DNA of 46,507 bases from an uncultured Psychromonas sp. (GTDB lineage Bacteria > Pseudomonadota > Gammaproteobacteria > Enterobacterales > Psychromonadaceae). Below the pieces are notes generated by a model. That model was given only the letters and a program-made list of their open reading frames with translations, was not told where the DNA came from and searched no databases. Location of the stretch: NCBI RefSeq assembly GCF_947489755.1, contig NZ_CANLFB010000029.1, positions 1 to 46,507 of the forward strand, written 5' to 3'. Of this stretch, positions 26,800-35,285 are shown one piece after another. Position numbers and translations under genes: made by a program. Each line of letters opens with the position of its first letter. The first letter of the stretch is position 1.

Positions 26800-27725
26800 A
26801 TGATATTACTATGGATAATCTTAGTGCGGTGCATACCAATATAAAGAAAACCAATTTACATTTTGAGTCTTCTAATACTAGCTTTCAACAATCAGCTAAC
26901 AAAGTCTGTTTAAGAGAAAGATCTTTAACGGATGCATTATCTTGGGCGCATTATCAGAATAAAAATGAACATGTCTATTATATAAATGAAAAACAACATA
27001 CCTTAAGTTTATATCTAACAGGTGGGTATCAAACACATCGCACCGACATTCGTTCAAGATTTGGTGCACCAGGTAAATTTTGTTTAATGCCAAAAGACTC
27101 TGAAAGTCATTGGCAACTTGGTCAAATGCAACAGTTTATGCATTTGTACTTTAATGATGACTACCTTAAACAACTTGCCTTGAAAGTATTTGATATTGAC
27201 CCACGTATGTTACAACTACCAGAATTAAACTTTACTACCGATGTGGCAACTGAAGCTTTATTTCGACACTGTATGGCAACCAGCGATTGGCAAAGTAAAG
27301 ATAACCATTTAGCGATGGAGCAAGTTACCAATACGATATTAGTGTCCATGATACAAAATATGGGAATGGCTAAGCTAATAGGCCCTATCAAAGGAGGCTT
27401 ATCGCCAAAGGTGACATCATTAGTGTGTGATTACATGCAAGCCAACTTTCATCGCCAAATTTACCTTAGTGAATTAGCAGAATTAGCCCAATTAAGTGAA
27501 TACCACTTTTGCCGTATGTTTAAACAGAGCCTAGCACAAACACCCCAGGCTTATTTATTAAGCATTAGAATAGAACAAGTTAAATTACGACTACATAATA
27601 AATTAGAAAGCATCAGTGACGCTGCTTTACATTGTGGTTTTTCTAATCAAAGCCACATGGGACGATACTTTAAAAAATTAGTGGGGATATCACCACGTCA
27701 ATATCGCAATGTTATTGCTAGATAA
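26790..27725 (+). CDS. AraC family transcriptional regulator
   Basis: 311-aa DNA-binding regulator. The N-terminal part (about 20-190) is a beta-rich ligand-binding domain of AraC type (YYINEKQHTLSLYLTGGYQTHR, then FGAPGKFCLMPKDSESHWQLG). The C-terminal 100 residues hold two helix-turn-helix motifs: LSELAELAQLSEYHFCRMFKQS, then ISDAALHCGFSNQSHMGRYFKKLVGISPRQYR, the AraC signature. The divergent EamA exporter, starting about 270 bp away, is its likely target. Translation may start at 26790 or at 26796 (see the overlapping mini-ORF). A perfect 12-bp hairpin follows the gene. Confidence 0.93.
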   Translation: MFMNDITMDNLSAVHTNIKKTNLHFESSNTSFQQSANKVCLRERSLTDALSWAHYQNKNEHVYYINEKQHTLSLYLTGGYQTHRTDIRSRFGAPGKFCLMPKDSESHWQLGQMQQFMHLYFNDDYLKQLALKVFDIDPRMLQLPELNFTTDVATEALFRHCMATSDWQSKDNHLAMEQVTNTILVSMIQNMGMAKLIGPIKGGLSPKVTSLVCDYMQANFHRQIYLSELAELAQLSEYHFCRMFKQSLAQTPQAYLLSIRIEQVKLRLHNKLESISDAALHCGFSNQSHMGRYFKKLVGISPRQYRNVIAR

Positions 27726-27761
27726 AAACGATGTAAATAGAAAACGGTTGAAGGCGGTGAA

Positions 27762-27799
27762 TAAAACGGTTTAATAAAGCGTTTCAATAAACCGTTTTA
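27762..27799 (+). terminator. Terminator of the AraC gene
   Basis: TAAAACGGTTTA (27762-27773) and TAAACCGTTTTA (27788-27799) are perfect 12-bp arms with a 14-nt loop, 36 bp after the stop codon. Confidence 0.7.
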
Positions 27800-28079
27800 C
27801 TTAAAAAGCCATTGCAGCTACTGACATGACAACAATCTCAAGTGAATTCAAGACATCATTAATTAGCTCATTTTACCATAATGATAAACTCAACCGAGAA
27901 AACATCATTGTCTACTTGAGAAACACCGAGGTTAATCTTACATTTTGCGTAAGATTAAATATTAAAATAATATATACATTCTTTAATATTCACCCTTATT
28001 TTTGGGTTCTGCTTTAGAACCTTGTTTTAAAAAATTGTTTTAAAAGAAAGGTGAATTAATTAAAGAATCGATAAAGATA
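27800..28079. other. Spacer with two more hairpins and a doubtful 63-codon ORF
   Basis: TTAATCTTAC/GTAAGATTAA (27932-27941 and 27949-27958) and GGTTCT/AGAACC followed by TTGTTTT (about 28005-28028) are hairpins. A 63-codon plus-strand ORF at 27826-28017 has no ribosome-binding site and a composition like non-coding DNA, and the hairpins cut through it. A short non-coding transcript ending at 28028 is possible. Confidence 0.35.
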
Positions 28080-28113
28080 AAACTAATTTATAACGTTATT
28101 TATAAATTAGTTT
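28080..28113 (-). terminator. Terminator of hupE
   Basis: AAACTAATTTATAA (28080-28093) and TTATAAATTAGTTT (28100-28113) form a perfect 14-bp stem with a 6-nt loop, 16 bp past the hupE stop on the minus strand. Confidence 0.7.
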
Positions 28114-28129
28114 GTAGGATTTAATGCTA

Positions 28130-28708
28130 TCACATTACAAACATGTGAAAGCCAACGCCTGCGATACCAGCGCCTAAGTATCTTAATAATTGAGCACCAC
28201 TTTTTAGTTTCAATAAGACAAGACCAATGAAGACACCTGCAATATGTATGATCGCAGTACCAGCAACAAAACCAAGTGCGTAATACATAGGTTTAGCTAG
28301 ATAAGGCATTTCTGAACCATGTGCATGGCCATGAAAAATGGCAAAGATGCCAACAAACAGCATTGCTAGCAAAGCGGGAAATTTTTTCTCTGATGCAATA
28401 GAAAGGCCTAATGCAAACACAGACAAAATAATGCCTAATTCAACAGAAAAAAGTTGAATATCTTCCATACCAAGAATGCCACCAATCAGCATAACGATGA
28501 CAAAAGTGGCAGGTACTTTCCATATTGCTTTCCCTCCCATTTGAGCACTCAAAATACCCACACTTAACATAGCAAGAAGATGGTCAAATCCTAGTACAGG
28601 ATGACTGAATCCAGACATAAAGCCACCAGCACCAGGTACAGTGTGTGCGTAAGCTAAATTAGGGAGAACTAACATGATTCCAAGCAGTGTAATTAGTACT
28701 TTTTTCAT
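28130..28708 (-). CDS. hupE: HupE/UreJ family nickel/cobalt permease
   Basis: 192-aa inner-membrane secondary transporter for Ni2+ or Co2+. I start it at 28708, where AGGT lies upstream and the product begins with a signal peptide ending LAYA|H. An in-frame ATG 33 codons earlier adds an unlikely leader. The HupE metal motifs are intact: H36 with D42-H43 (HPVLGFDH) and FHGHAHGSE (125-133). Six to seven helices are expected. No urease, hydrogenase or cobalamin genes are adjacent, so the metal is not decided by context. I see no cobalamin riboswitch upstream. Confidence 0.92.
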   Translation of the reverse strand: MKKVLITLLGIMLVLPNLAYAHTVPGAGGFMSGFSHPVLGFDHLLAMLSVGILSAQMGGKAIWKVPATFVIVMLIGGILGMEDIQLFSVELGIILSVFALGLSIASEKKFPALLAMLFVGIFAIFHGHAHGSEMPYLAKPMYYALGFVAGTAIIHIAGVFIGLVLLKLKSGAQLLRYLGAGIAGVGFHMFVM

Positions 28709-28873
28709 TCGATTACCTATGAAGTTTATTATTATTGTTTTTATGATAGATAGTTTATGACAAATGGCTTTATTACAAATAGTGCTCATAATCCTTATTG
28801 CTATCAATAATCATTAAGTTTAATGAAATTAAAAAATTATGCGAGAAAAAGTACGATAAAAAGTCATCATTAT

Positions 28874-28914
28874 GTACTCAAAGAGGCTAATATTTCACTA
28901 ACCTCTTTGAGTAC
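28874..28914 (-). terminator. 13-bp hairpin between the 134-aa membrane protein gene and hupE
   Basis: GTACTCAAAGAGG (28874-28886) and CCTCTTTGAGTAC (28902-28914) are perfect arms with a 15-nt loop. On the minus strand it follows the 134-aa gene by about 100 bp and precedes hupE by about 165 bp, so it is either a terminator or a hupE leader structure. The rest of 28709-29017 shows nothing. Confidence 0.55.
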
Positions 28915-29017
28915 AATAAGATCCTATTTTAGATAAAATTATATTTTTTCATAAATAGAGTGGAGAAGACTCACAACCTTTAAGTGTTGAGAATAAAGCT
29001 GTGCTGAGGAATATTAA

Positions 29018-29422
29018 TCAACTCTTATTAGATTTCAGTGAGCGTAAAAATAGCCCAAGCCCACCAACGGACAATACTAAAATAACAATAAGATCAAACG
29101 AGGTCATAGTACGCATACTGAACCTGACGCTAGATATAACGCCAAAGATTAATGCAGTAAGAGAGCCAATAGAAAGGATCCAACCTAAAATGTTTCTAGC
29201 ATTATAAAAGATAAGGCCGATACCAAAAATAAAAGGGATCATCACCATACCACTGGTAATGCCCATACCACCAAAGTTATTAAAACTATAAAGTCGAGAG
29301 CCAAAACCAAAACTGGATGTCACCGTGATAGCATTAAGCAGCATATAAAATCCACCGCACATCATAATCAAACCAATGAAAAAGTTGCCAACACCGCCTG
29401 AACTTCCACCTGCTCCATTCAT
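29018..29422 (-). CDS. Small integral membrane protein, 134 aa, unknown function
   Basis: Four hydrophobic helices at about residues 13-33, 57-75, 79-97 and 107-126, preceded by a Gly/Ser-rich N-terminus (MNGAGGSSGGVGNFF). A Phe/Gly/Ser-rich loop lies between helices 1 and 2 (SSFGFGSRLYSFNNFGGMG). The C-terminus is basic, as expected for a cytoplasmic tail. I recognise no domain, and similar proteins are annotated only as hypothetical in related genera. AAGG lies about 11 nt upstream of the ATG. It is a single gene with its own downstream hairpin. Confidence 0.75.
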   Translation of the reverse strand: MNGAGGSSGGVGNFFIGLIMMCGGFYMLLNAITVTSSFGFGSRLYSFNNFGGMGITSGMVMIPFIFGIGLIFYNARNILGWILSIGSLTALIFGVISSVRFSMRTMTSFDLIVILVLSVGGLGLFLRSLKSNKS

Positions 29423-29564
29423 CTTATTCTGAACCTTTTTATGTAATTGAAATAACTTAGGTTAATATCATAAAAGTATAACGAATAAAGCAGTGAAAGT
29501 ACCCTAGTAACCGATATTAAATTAGTACTTTTAATTTAACAAACCAGTCCTAATTGCCAAGAAC

Positions 29565-29975
29565 TCATTGCATTCCTGTTATCGCAGTAAGGTAGGCATC
29601 ATGTTGATATAGTTTAAGCGAGTCTGGTAACTCGATATTATTTTTCTTTTGCATTGCTGATATTGTTTGTGGTGAAATCAACATCACGTAGTTAACTGCT
29701 AAAATTTGAATTAAACCTTCCATTTTAAACGTATTCGCCCCACCAGCAAACCGCCCTATTTTTCCACGTTTTTTAATAAATATTTTTTCTATCTGATTAT
29801 CGAGAACAAACGTCTCAATGGTTTCTTTGAAAGATAAAACGTCAGCATTAATATCTCCATCACCTAATGAAACTTTCTTTGTTTTTAAGTTGATATGATG
29901 AAAGTCTTCACCCTCTGTTTCTAAGACCACTAAAATGGCATCACTTGCTTTTAACTCTATTCCACATATTTTCAT
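29565..29975 (-). CDS. DUF3010 family protein
   Basis: 136-aa soluble protein. It starts MKICGIELKASDAILVVL, which matches the DUF3010 opening (M-K-x-C-G-x-E-L-K-x-S-D-A), and it keeps the conserved IKKRGKIGRFAGGANTFKMEGLIQI segment (about 80-105). The fold resembles an RNase H/actin-like domain, and no biochemical role is established. I place the start at 29975 because AAAAGGA lies 6 nt upstream; a longer reading with 12 extra residues is not supported. The gene follows topB by 51 bp on the same strand and may be co-transcribed with it. Confidence 0.85.
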   Translation of the reverse strand: MKICGIELKASDAILVVLETEGEDFHHINLKTKKVSLGDGDINADVLSFKETIETFVLDNQIEKIFIKKRGKIGRFAGGANTFKMEGLIQILAVNYVMLISPQTISAMQKKNNIELPDSLKLYQHDAYLTAITGMQ

Positions 29976-30026
29976 AATAATCCTTTTTAGAAAGCCTAAT
30001 AACGCCATCACTTATCTTAATAAAGC

Positions 30027-32015
30027 TTACTTAGTCACTGCTCTTTTCGTCTTAGGTTTAGCATTCGTACTAGCCTTAGTCGTTTTCTTAAAGCCCGTTG
30101 TTTTTCTAGCCGTAGACTTTCGCTTAGAGAACGATTTTTTAAACCCTGCTGGACTAGCCGGTAAATTAACTAATGCTTGCGGACCATCAGCAATCGCTTT
30201 ACTGATAATATTGCCTAGTTGATCTTGTAATGGGAATACAAAGCCTTGATAAGTTTGTTCCTTTTGGCTGATCGCATTTAACTGCATTTCCCACAAGGCG
30301 GTCATATCTGGTAAGGTTAAGCTATCCGGTAAACTTTCAATGAGCTTTCGACCGACTTCTGTTGCTTGAATAGTTTTACCGATTCTTTGTAAGAATTGAC
30401 GCTTAAACAGTAATTCAATAATGCCCGCTCTAGTCGCTTCTGTTCCTAACCCATCTGTTTCTTTTAGTATTTTTTTGAGCTCAGGATCTTTTACAAAACG
30501 TGCAATATTACTCATTGCTGCCAACAAGGTTGCATCAGTAAAGAAAGCGGGAGGCTGTGTATTTTTATCTAGCACTTCGCCGCGCTCACAATGTAAAACT
30601 TGGCCTTTTTTGAGCGTGGGTAAAAAGCTTTCAGTTTCTTTTTGTGGGAAGAGTATCTTCCAGCCATCGCTTTGTTTTGATTTTGCTTTACTAACAAACA
30701 AACCTTGGTTTATTTCAATTTCAGCAATGCATTCCGCATAACAATAGTCATCATAAAATTGGCAAAGATACTGACGCGCAATTAATTGATAAATATTCTT
30801 TGAAATTAAGTCTAACGTGTTGGTTGATTTTTTGGTATCCGTAGGAATAATCGCATGATGCGCATCTACTTTGCTGTCATTCCATGCACGCCCTTTAATG
30901 GTTAAATTGGCACCTTGTACAGCTTCTTGCATCGCACTGTCATTATTCGCAATGGCTTGAGTAACATACTTAGCCTGTTGATGATGATTGCGTGGTAAAT
31001 AACGCGAATCTGAACGTGGGTAAGTAATTAATTTATGACGTTCATAAAGTGCCTGTGCAGCATCTAATACTTGTTGTGCGCTGTATCCAAACCGTTTTGC
31101 CGCATCAATTTGTAAACTAGATAAATTATAAGGTAGTGGCGCGACCTGTTTTTTATTTTTATTAATAAAGCTTTTAACTGTTGCAGGTTGGTTAGTAATG
31201 CGCGCCGCAACGTTCTCTGCTAATCCTTTAACGAGAACACGACCTTCAGAGTCCTGATAAGGTGCACAAGCGTCACTCGGTTGCCACTTAGCAGTAAAGT
31301 TAGGCTGGTTTTGTTGTTGGTTAATAACTTGGCAGTGCGCGAGTACTTCATAAAATGGTTTACTAACAAACTGCTCAATTTCTTTATCACGCCTTGCGAC
31401 TATGCCCAATAAGGGTGTTTGCACTCGGCCAACCGAGATCACCCCTTTGTAACCGGATTTTTGCGCTAATAAAGTATAAGCTCTGGTTAAATTTAAACCG
31501 TATAACCAATCTGCACGGGTTCTTGCTAAAGCAGACGTAGAAAGTGGAATAAAATCTTGATTTGAACGTAATTGTTGCAATGAACGTTTAACAGCATTAA
31601 CCGTTAAATCACTGATTAAACAACGTTCTACTTGTTTTAATTTATTGCCTTTTACGCCACTAAAATGAATCACTTCATCAACGAGAAGCTGACCTTCTCG
31701 ATCTGGGTCACCCACATGTACCAACTGCTCAGCTTGTTTAATTAACTTTTTTAAAATGCTTAATTGTTTACTCGTAGTGGCAACCGATTTTAGTTTCCAT
31801 TTCTCAGGAATGATTGGCAGGTGTTCGAATTTCCATTGCTTAAAACTAGGATCATAGGCTTCAGGATCAACTTGTGTTAATAAGTGTCCAATACACCAAC
31901 TAACGACATCGCCATTGCCTGCATAGATACATCCATCCGCTTTACGGTGTGGTTTTGGCAGTGCATCTGCAACGGCACGTCCTAAGCTTGGCTTTTCAGC
32001 AATATATAATTTCAA
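30027..32015 (-). CDS. topB: DNA topoisomerase III
   Basis: Type IA topoisomerase of 662 aa that decatenates DNA and processes recombination or replication intermediates with RecQ. The Toprim domain opens KLYIAEKPSLGRAVADALPKPHRK and contains HVGDPDREGQLLVDE (acidic metal site). The active-site tyrosine is in TYPRSDSRYLP (Tyr332). A basic C-terminal tail (SKRKSTARKTTGFKKTTKAS) replaces zinc fingers, as in E. coli TopB. I chose the TTG at 32015, where GGAG lies 6 nt upstream; another TTG four codons earlier overlaps that site. DUF3010 follows closely. Confidence 0.95.
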   Translation of the reverse strand: MKLYIAEKPSLGRAVADALPKPHRKADGCIYAGNGDVVSWCIGHLLTQVDPEAYDPSFKQWKFEHLPIIPEKWKLKSVATTSKQLSILKKLIKQAEQLVHVGDPDREGQLLVDEVIHFSGVKGNKLKQVERCLISDLTVNAVKRSLQQLRSNQDFIPLSTSALARTRADWLYGLNLTRAYTLLAQKSGYKGVISVGRVQTPLLGIVARRDKEIEQFVSKPFYEVLAHCQVINQQQNQPNFTAKWQPSDACAPYQDSEGRVLVKGLAENVAARITNQPATVKSFINKNKKQVAPLPYNLSSLQIDAAKRFGYSAQQVLDAAQALYERHKLITYPRSDSRYLPRNHHQQAKYVTQAIANNDSAMQEAVQGANLTIKGRAWNDSKVDAHHAIIPTDTKKSTNTLDLISKNIYQLIARQYLCQFYDDYCYAECIAEIEINQGLFVSKAKSKQSDGWKILFPQKETESFLPTLKKGQVLHCERGEVLDKNTQPPAFFTDATLLAAMSNIARFVKDPELKKILKETDGLGTEATRAGIIELLFKRQFLQRIGKTIQATEVGRKLIESLPDSLTLPDMTALWEMQLNAISQKEQTYQGFVFPLQDQLGNIISKAIADGPQALVNLPASPAGFKKSFSKRKSTARKTTGFKKTTKASTNAKPKTKRAVTK

Positions 32016-32243
32016 CGAACACTCCAACTGTTTTTATAAACAGTATTTTATATAGTGTAATAATTCAAGTTTTAGGGGCCTTTATTTACAACTAGTTTTA
32101 CTATTGTTTGACTAATCACCAATGACTCTTAAAATACTCCTCATATTTAAGGTATAACACCCACATCAATTAATTAGCTTAACTTGTTTTATATAAATAT
32201 ATTCAGAATAGACTAATGAGTATCACCTCATAGGAATTGAGAT

Positions 32244-32867
32244 ATGAAAATGTCAAAAAAAATAACATCATTATGTTTTAGCACTGCCTTATTACTGTCA
32301 GCCTGCGGTTCTGAGGAAAATACTGAAAAGCAAATAAGCGAGCCAATGGCGATTGATCTTCAAGAAGAAGTCCAACAAACCAGTGAGGCTAAACCAACTT
32401 TATTAGAAAGAGCAAAAATAGCCGCTTCTGCAGCGAGAAAAACAGATCCCACTAAGTCTTGGGATGCCGTAGGTAAATCCAGCGAAGAAATTTGGGAAAA
32501 AAGTAAAAAGACCAGCCAAGATATTTTAACGTTAGGCACAGAGTCGAGTAAAGAAGCCTTGCAGAAAAGCAAAGAGATAGGTCAAGAGATCTGGGCAGAT
32601 AGTAAAGAAGTAAGTATAGAGCTTTGGGAGAATGGTAAAGGCTCTAGTGAAGACGTCTGGAATGAGAGTCAAGAAACAACTAAAGCACTTTGGGATAATG
32701 GAAAAGAATCTAGTACTGAATTATGGAATGAAGGCAAAGAAACCGGTACAGAGCTTTGGAATGAACATGCTGAAAAATTAGAGGGCCTATTTGATAATAA
32801 TGAAAATACGTCTGAGAATGATGCATTTAATAAAGCTAATGAAGCATTTGAGGCCGATGATATTTAA
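32244..32867 (+). CDS. Lipoprotein built of Trp-containing 11-residue repeats
   Basis: 207-aa predicted lipoprotein (lipobox LLSACGS, Cys21). After a linker, residues 68-188 are eleven consecutive 11-residue units with a hydrophobic residue at a fixed position: W73, W84, L95, L106, W117, W128, W139, W150, W161, W172 and F183. Typical units are SSTELWNEGKE and SSEDVWNESQE. The hendecad period with acidic and basic flanks predicts a long amphipathic helix or coiled coil with a Trp stripe, reminiscent of LEA and apolipoprotein-like helices. It could lie along the membrane or bind peptidoglycan or lipid. I know no named family. It is a single gene with no clear terminator, and it diverges from topB. 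Confidence 0.8.
   Translation: MKMSKKITSLCFSTALLLSACGSEENTEKQISEPMAIDLQEEVQQTSEAKPTLLERAKIAASAARKTDPTKSWDAVGKSSEEIWEKSKKTSQDILTLGTESSKEALQKSKEIGQEIWADSKEVSIELWENGKGSSEDVWNESQETTKALWDNGKESSTELWNEGKETGTELWNEHAEKLEGLFDNNENTSENDAFNKANEAFEADDI
32445..32807 (+). repeat. 33-bp coding repeat (11 units) in the lipoprotein gene
   Basis: Encodes residues 68-188. The amino-acid repeat is clear in all units, while DNA identity is strongest in the last five (GA(A/G)CT(T/A)TGG-type core). This points to duplication followed by divergence, with the newest copies toward the 3' end. Confidence 0.8.
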
Positions 32868-32989
32868 TATTGTTTGAAGAGTTCGGAACACTTACTTTGC
32901 TTATAAATTGAATTAAGTAGCTATGTGTTTAGAGACGATGTTTAAGGTTATATAGAAAAGAAATGTTTGGAGGAGAGACTTCAAAATAA

Positions 32990-33028
32990 GTCATTGTAAT
33001 GGTTCTTTGTAATGCTTCTTTGTAATGG
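32990..33028. repeat. About three tandem copies of a 13-bp unit
   Basis: TTCTTTGTAATGC (33003-33015) and TTCTTTGTAATGG (33016-33028) are preceded by GTCATTGTAATGG (32990-33002, 11 of 13 matching the unit). It lies between the convergent lipoprotein and DUF1294 genes, 8 bp from the stop of the latter. Confidence 0.85.
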
Positions 33029-33036
33029 TATGGGTC

Positions 33037-33393
33037 TTATCTGTCATTAGGCCAATACAATAAATAACCCACTACTATTATGACGTTAACAATACTCATA
33101 AAATAAAACCACCGACGAAAACTCGCCTTGCTGGTTTTGTGATTAAAGACTATTTGACCTAACACACTTGCAGGCCAGCCAGATAATAGCGCTAAAGCAT
33201 AAAAGTGTTTTTCAGGTGTTCTTTGCCAATGTTTGATCGCTGCCAGTTTATCCATGCCATAAAATATAAAACTTAATAAGTTACTAGTGGCTAATAGATA
33301 TAGCGACCACACAGGTAGCCGCTGTATTGATTGGTAGTAAAAAATAAAAGCGATATAAGTAGTGGAGATAAGTAATAATAAAAGGTTTTTCAT
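33037..33393 (-). CDS. DUF1294 family membrane protein
   Basis: 118 aa with three or four transmembrane helices. FIFYGMDKLAAIKHWQRTPEKHFYALALLSGWPASVLGQIVFNHKTSK (about 42-90) is the DUF1294 core, with the conserved Y-x-x-D-K, RTPE and HKT(S/K)K motifs. In some bacteria this domain is fused behind a cold-shock domain; here it stands alone. The function is unknown. A weak AAAGG lies upstream. It is 38 bp downstream of the FMN reductase gene on the same strand, so the two may form a transcription unit. Confidence 0.88.
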   Translation of the reverse strand: MKNLLLLLISTTYIAFIFYYQSIQRLPVWSLYLLATSNLLSFIFYGMDKLAAIKHWQRTPEKHFYALALLSGWPASVLGQIVFNHKTSKASFRRWFYFMSIVNVIIVVGYLLYWPNDR

Positions 33394-33431
33394 TTTTATT
33401 TACTTTACCTTTATTACTTTGAAAAAAACTA

Positions 33432-33956
33432 TTATTTTAACGTTGAAACCATCGCTAACAATGCTGCTTTAATTTCTACACCAACAACTTGGTTTGTCAC
33501 AATATCAAAATTATCAAAAAAGTTAGGTACTGACAAAGACCCTTTTACATCCGCTGCAAAATAAGTTGCCGAACCAACAGCAGAGGCTAACACAGAAGAT
33601 GCGCCACCCGGCCCAGGAGAAGTCGCTAACATTAAAATAGGTTTGTCTTGATATACTTTCATATCAATACGAGAAGTCCAATCAAACAGATTTTTATAAG
33701 CTGCAGTATAAGAACCATTATGCTCTGCAAAAGAGATAATTAATGCATCTGCTTCTGTAATTTTGTCATAAAATGCTTGAGCTTGCTTTGGTTTACCTAA
33801 CTGCACTTCACGTTGAATGCTGTAAATAGGCATTTCGAAGTCGTTAATATTGATTAACTCAATGTCTGCATCTGGGATTAAATGTGCAGTATATTCTGCT
33901 AACTTATGGTTGATAGAATTTTCTGAGTTACTGGCTGCAAATGCGAGTACTTTCAT
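33432..33956 (-). CDS. NADPH-dependent FMN reductase family protein
   Basis: 174-aa flavodoxin-fold oxidoreductase. The FMN phosphate loop is near the N-terminus (AASNSENSINHKLAEYTA). The middle has PIYSIQREVQLGKPKQAQAFYDKI and SFAEHNGSYTAAYKNLFDWTSR, the typical family pattern E-x-N-G/x-S-x-(T/P)-x-x-x-K-N. The third loop is LATSPGPGGASSVL. Members reduce FMN, quinones, chromate or azo compounds using NAD(P)H, and the physiological substrate is unknown. AAGGAG precedes the ATG. It probably shares a transcript with DUF1294. Confidence 0.9.
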   Translation of the reverse strand: MKVLAFAASNSENSINHKLAEYTAHLIPDADIELININDFEMPIYSIQREVQLGKPKQAQAFYDKITEADALIISFAEHNGSYTAAYKNLFDWTSRIDMKVYQDKPILMLATSPGPGGASSVLASAVGSATYFAADVKGSLSVPNFFDNFDIVTNQVVGVEIKAALLAMVSTLK

Positions 33957-34254
33957 GCTGAGCTCCTTATTATACCTACAATCTAAAATAGCCGGACAAT
34001 AAACTATAAAAATAAGGTATCAAATATCACTTAATGAATAACTAATTTTATCTGTCATCACAATCTTTTAATGCAACAAAAATGTCACAATATAACGATT
34101 ATGTTACTACTATGTAACTGTAAATCAATGCTAATAAGATATTGGTAAGCAAATGTCTTATCTACTTAATTTTTGATTAAATATAGAGAAGAGCAATGAC
34201 GACACTCTTTCATTTACCATCACATTAACGCTCGACATTAGATCATATAGAACT

Positions 34255-34273
34255 GATAATTGATATCATTATC
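34255..34273. promoter_or_regulatory. Fur-box-like site
   Basis: GATAATTGATATCATTATC matches 15 of 19 positions of the classical Fur consensus by hand alignment and has perfect 6-bp outer arms (GATAAT/ATTATC). It is about 300 bp upstream of the FMN reductase gene and 400 bp from the PA3496-type gene's stop, so it does not obviously serve a protein gene. Confidence 0.45.
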
Positions 34274-34516
34274 GAAAACTAATAGTAAGTTTAACGATCC
34301 AATTAACACTCTGTAAAAAACCATCTAAAAAGAACCGCTTCATTTTAATCGCTCATTGAATTTAGCTTTTAGATCTTTTAACCATGTTTAATCTGCTTCA
34401 ACAAGTTCATTTTATAGCACTGCAATGATACCCATCGCACTCATTAACTGATCTATTTTACTGGTTAAAATAACTTATTTGATGTAATCGATATGACATC
34501 AAAAAAATAGTCGAAA

Positions 34517-34546
34517 AAAAAGGCTGATGTTTCCATCAACCTTTTT
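34517..34546 (-). terminator. Terminator of the PA3496-type gene
   Basis: Arms 34517-34529 and 34534-34546 pair over 13 bp (one G-U on the minus strand) with a GAAA loop on that strand, followed by a run of eight T. It lies about 125 bp past the stop of the 79-aa gene. On the plus strand it has five T and could also end a transcript from the blank region. Confidence 0.75.
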
Positions 34547-34672
34547 AATCACAGATAAAATTGCTATATCCCGTGTAATTTCATTTAGAGCGTCATCAAA
34601 AGCATAAGATATCAATGCATGATTCTTGAAACCCACTAGTACACAGTAAATAGAATTTATCAGTCCAAATTT

Positions 34673-34912
34673 TTAACTGTCGAGGTAATCTAAATCGTCG
34701 TAATCATCACCTAATAAATCTTTTAAACGTCTTCTTTCTTTAATTTCTTCAATGCTACGGCGAACTCGCCCTCTTTTTCTATCATTCATTAATGCTTGTT
34801 TCTTTTTAGTCGATGAGTCGTCTTCATTCCAATCATCTTCAGAAAAAAAATCATTCACATCTTGTACATCATCGTCTTCAGTTTGTAGAGAGTTTGTATT
34901 GGTATTTGTCAT
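34673..34912 (-). CDS. PA3496 family putative envelope integrity protein, 79 aa
   Basis: Small, very acidic N-terminal half (DDDVQDVNDFFSEDDWNEDD) followed by a basic helical segment, RKRGRVRRSIEEIKERRRLKDLLGDDYDDLDYL. The R-V-R-R-x-I-E-x-x-x-E-x-R-x-L-x-x-x-L pattern is the hallmark of the PA3496-like group, described as putative envelope integrity proteins. There is no signal peptide or membrane helix. Strong charge separation suggests a nucleic-acid- or protein-binding role. GGAG precedes the ATG. It is a single gene with a strong terminator downstream. Confidence 0.8.
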   Translation of the reverse strand: MTNTNTNSLQTEDDDVQDVNDFFSEDDWNEDDSSTKKKQALMNDRKRGRVRRSIEEIKERRRLKDLLGDDYDDLDYLDS

Positions 34913-35285
34913 TTTAGTTCTCCAATCATGACAGTATTGCTAAGCCTTTATCGGCTTTTTATAACTACAAAAAAATTGTTTTTGACACGTCACGTATAAG
35001 CGTTTTTATCTTCAATTAAATAAAAAACTATACCCTCTCTTTTTAACCCATTATTCAAAAAATTCAATAAAAATATTCAATTTAGATTAACTAAAAATTC
35101 AATTTCTATAAAATATGAGATTTAAACGTTATTTTGACGTTAATTTCGACCATTAATTATCAATCCTATTATCATATTTATAAGTTCAGCTTAATGCTCC
35201 GACCACTTCTCTCCGGTAATATACAAAAGAGCCATAAGCAGTTACATTAGTCGACTAATTTCGACAATAATAAAAAAGGGTGAAT
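34913..35285. other. 373-bp divergent spacer, very AT-rich
   Basis: ATTCAA(T) recurs four times between 35050 and 35105. No ORF or strong hairpin was seen. It must hold the promoters of the PA3496-type gene and tas. Confidence 0.4.

Larger units (their letters stand above)
33957..34672. other. 716-bp stretch without a protein gene
   Basis: The longest blank region apart from 17951-18680. It contains a good Fur-box match (34255-34273) near the centre and a bidirectional-looking hairpin (34517-34546). A minus-strand TATGAT lies just left of the Fur box and could be a -10 element. I looked for the RyhB core and saw only an 8-nt resemblance (CATTGCTC). A Fur-controlled small RNA is possible on either strand. 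Confidence 0.45.

Noticed and set aside
27826-28017. 63-codon plus-strand ORF
   Set aside because: No ribosome-binding site, odd composition, and an inverted repeat lies inside it; more likely non-coding.
29935-30222. 95-codon plus-strand ORF opposite topB and DUF3010
   Set aside because: Antisense to two well-supported genes; its apparent hydrophobic pattern mirrors the Lys-rich tail of TopB.
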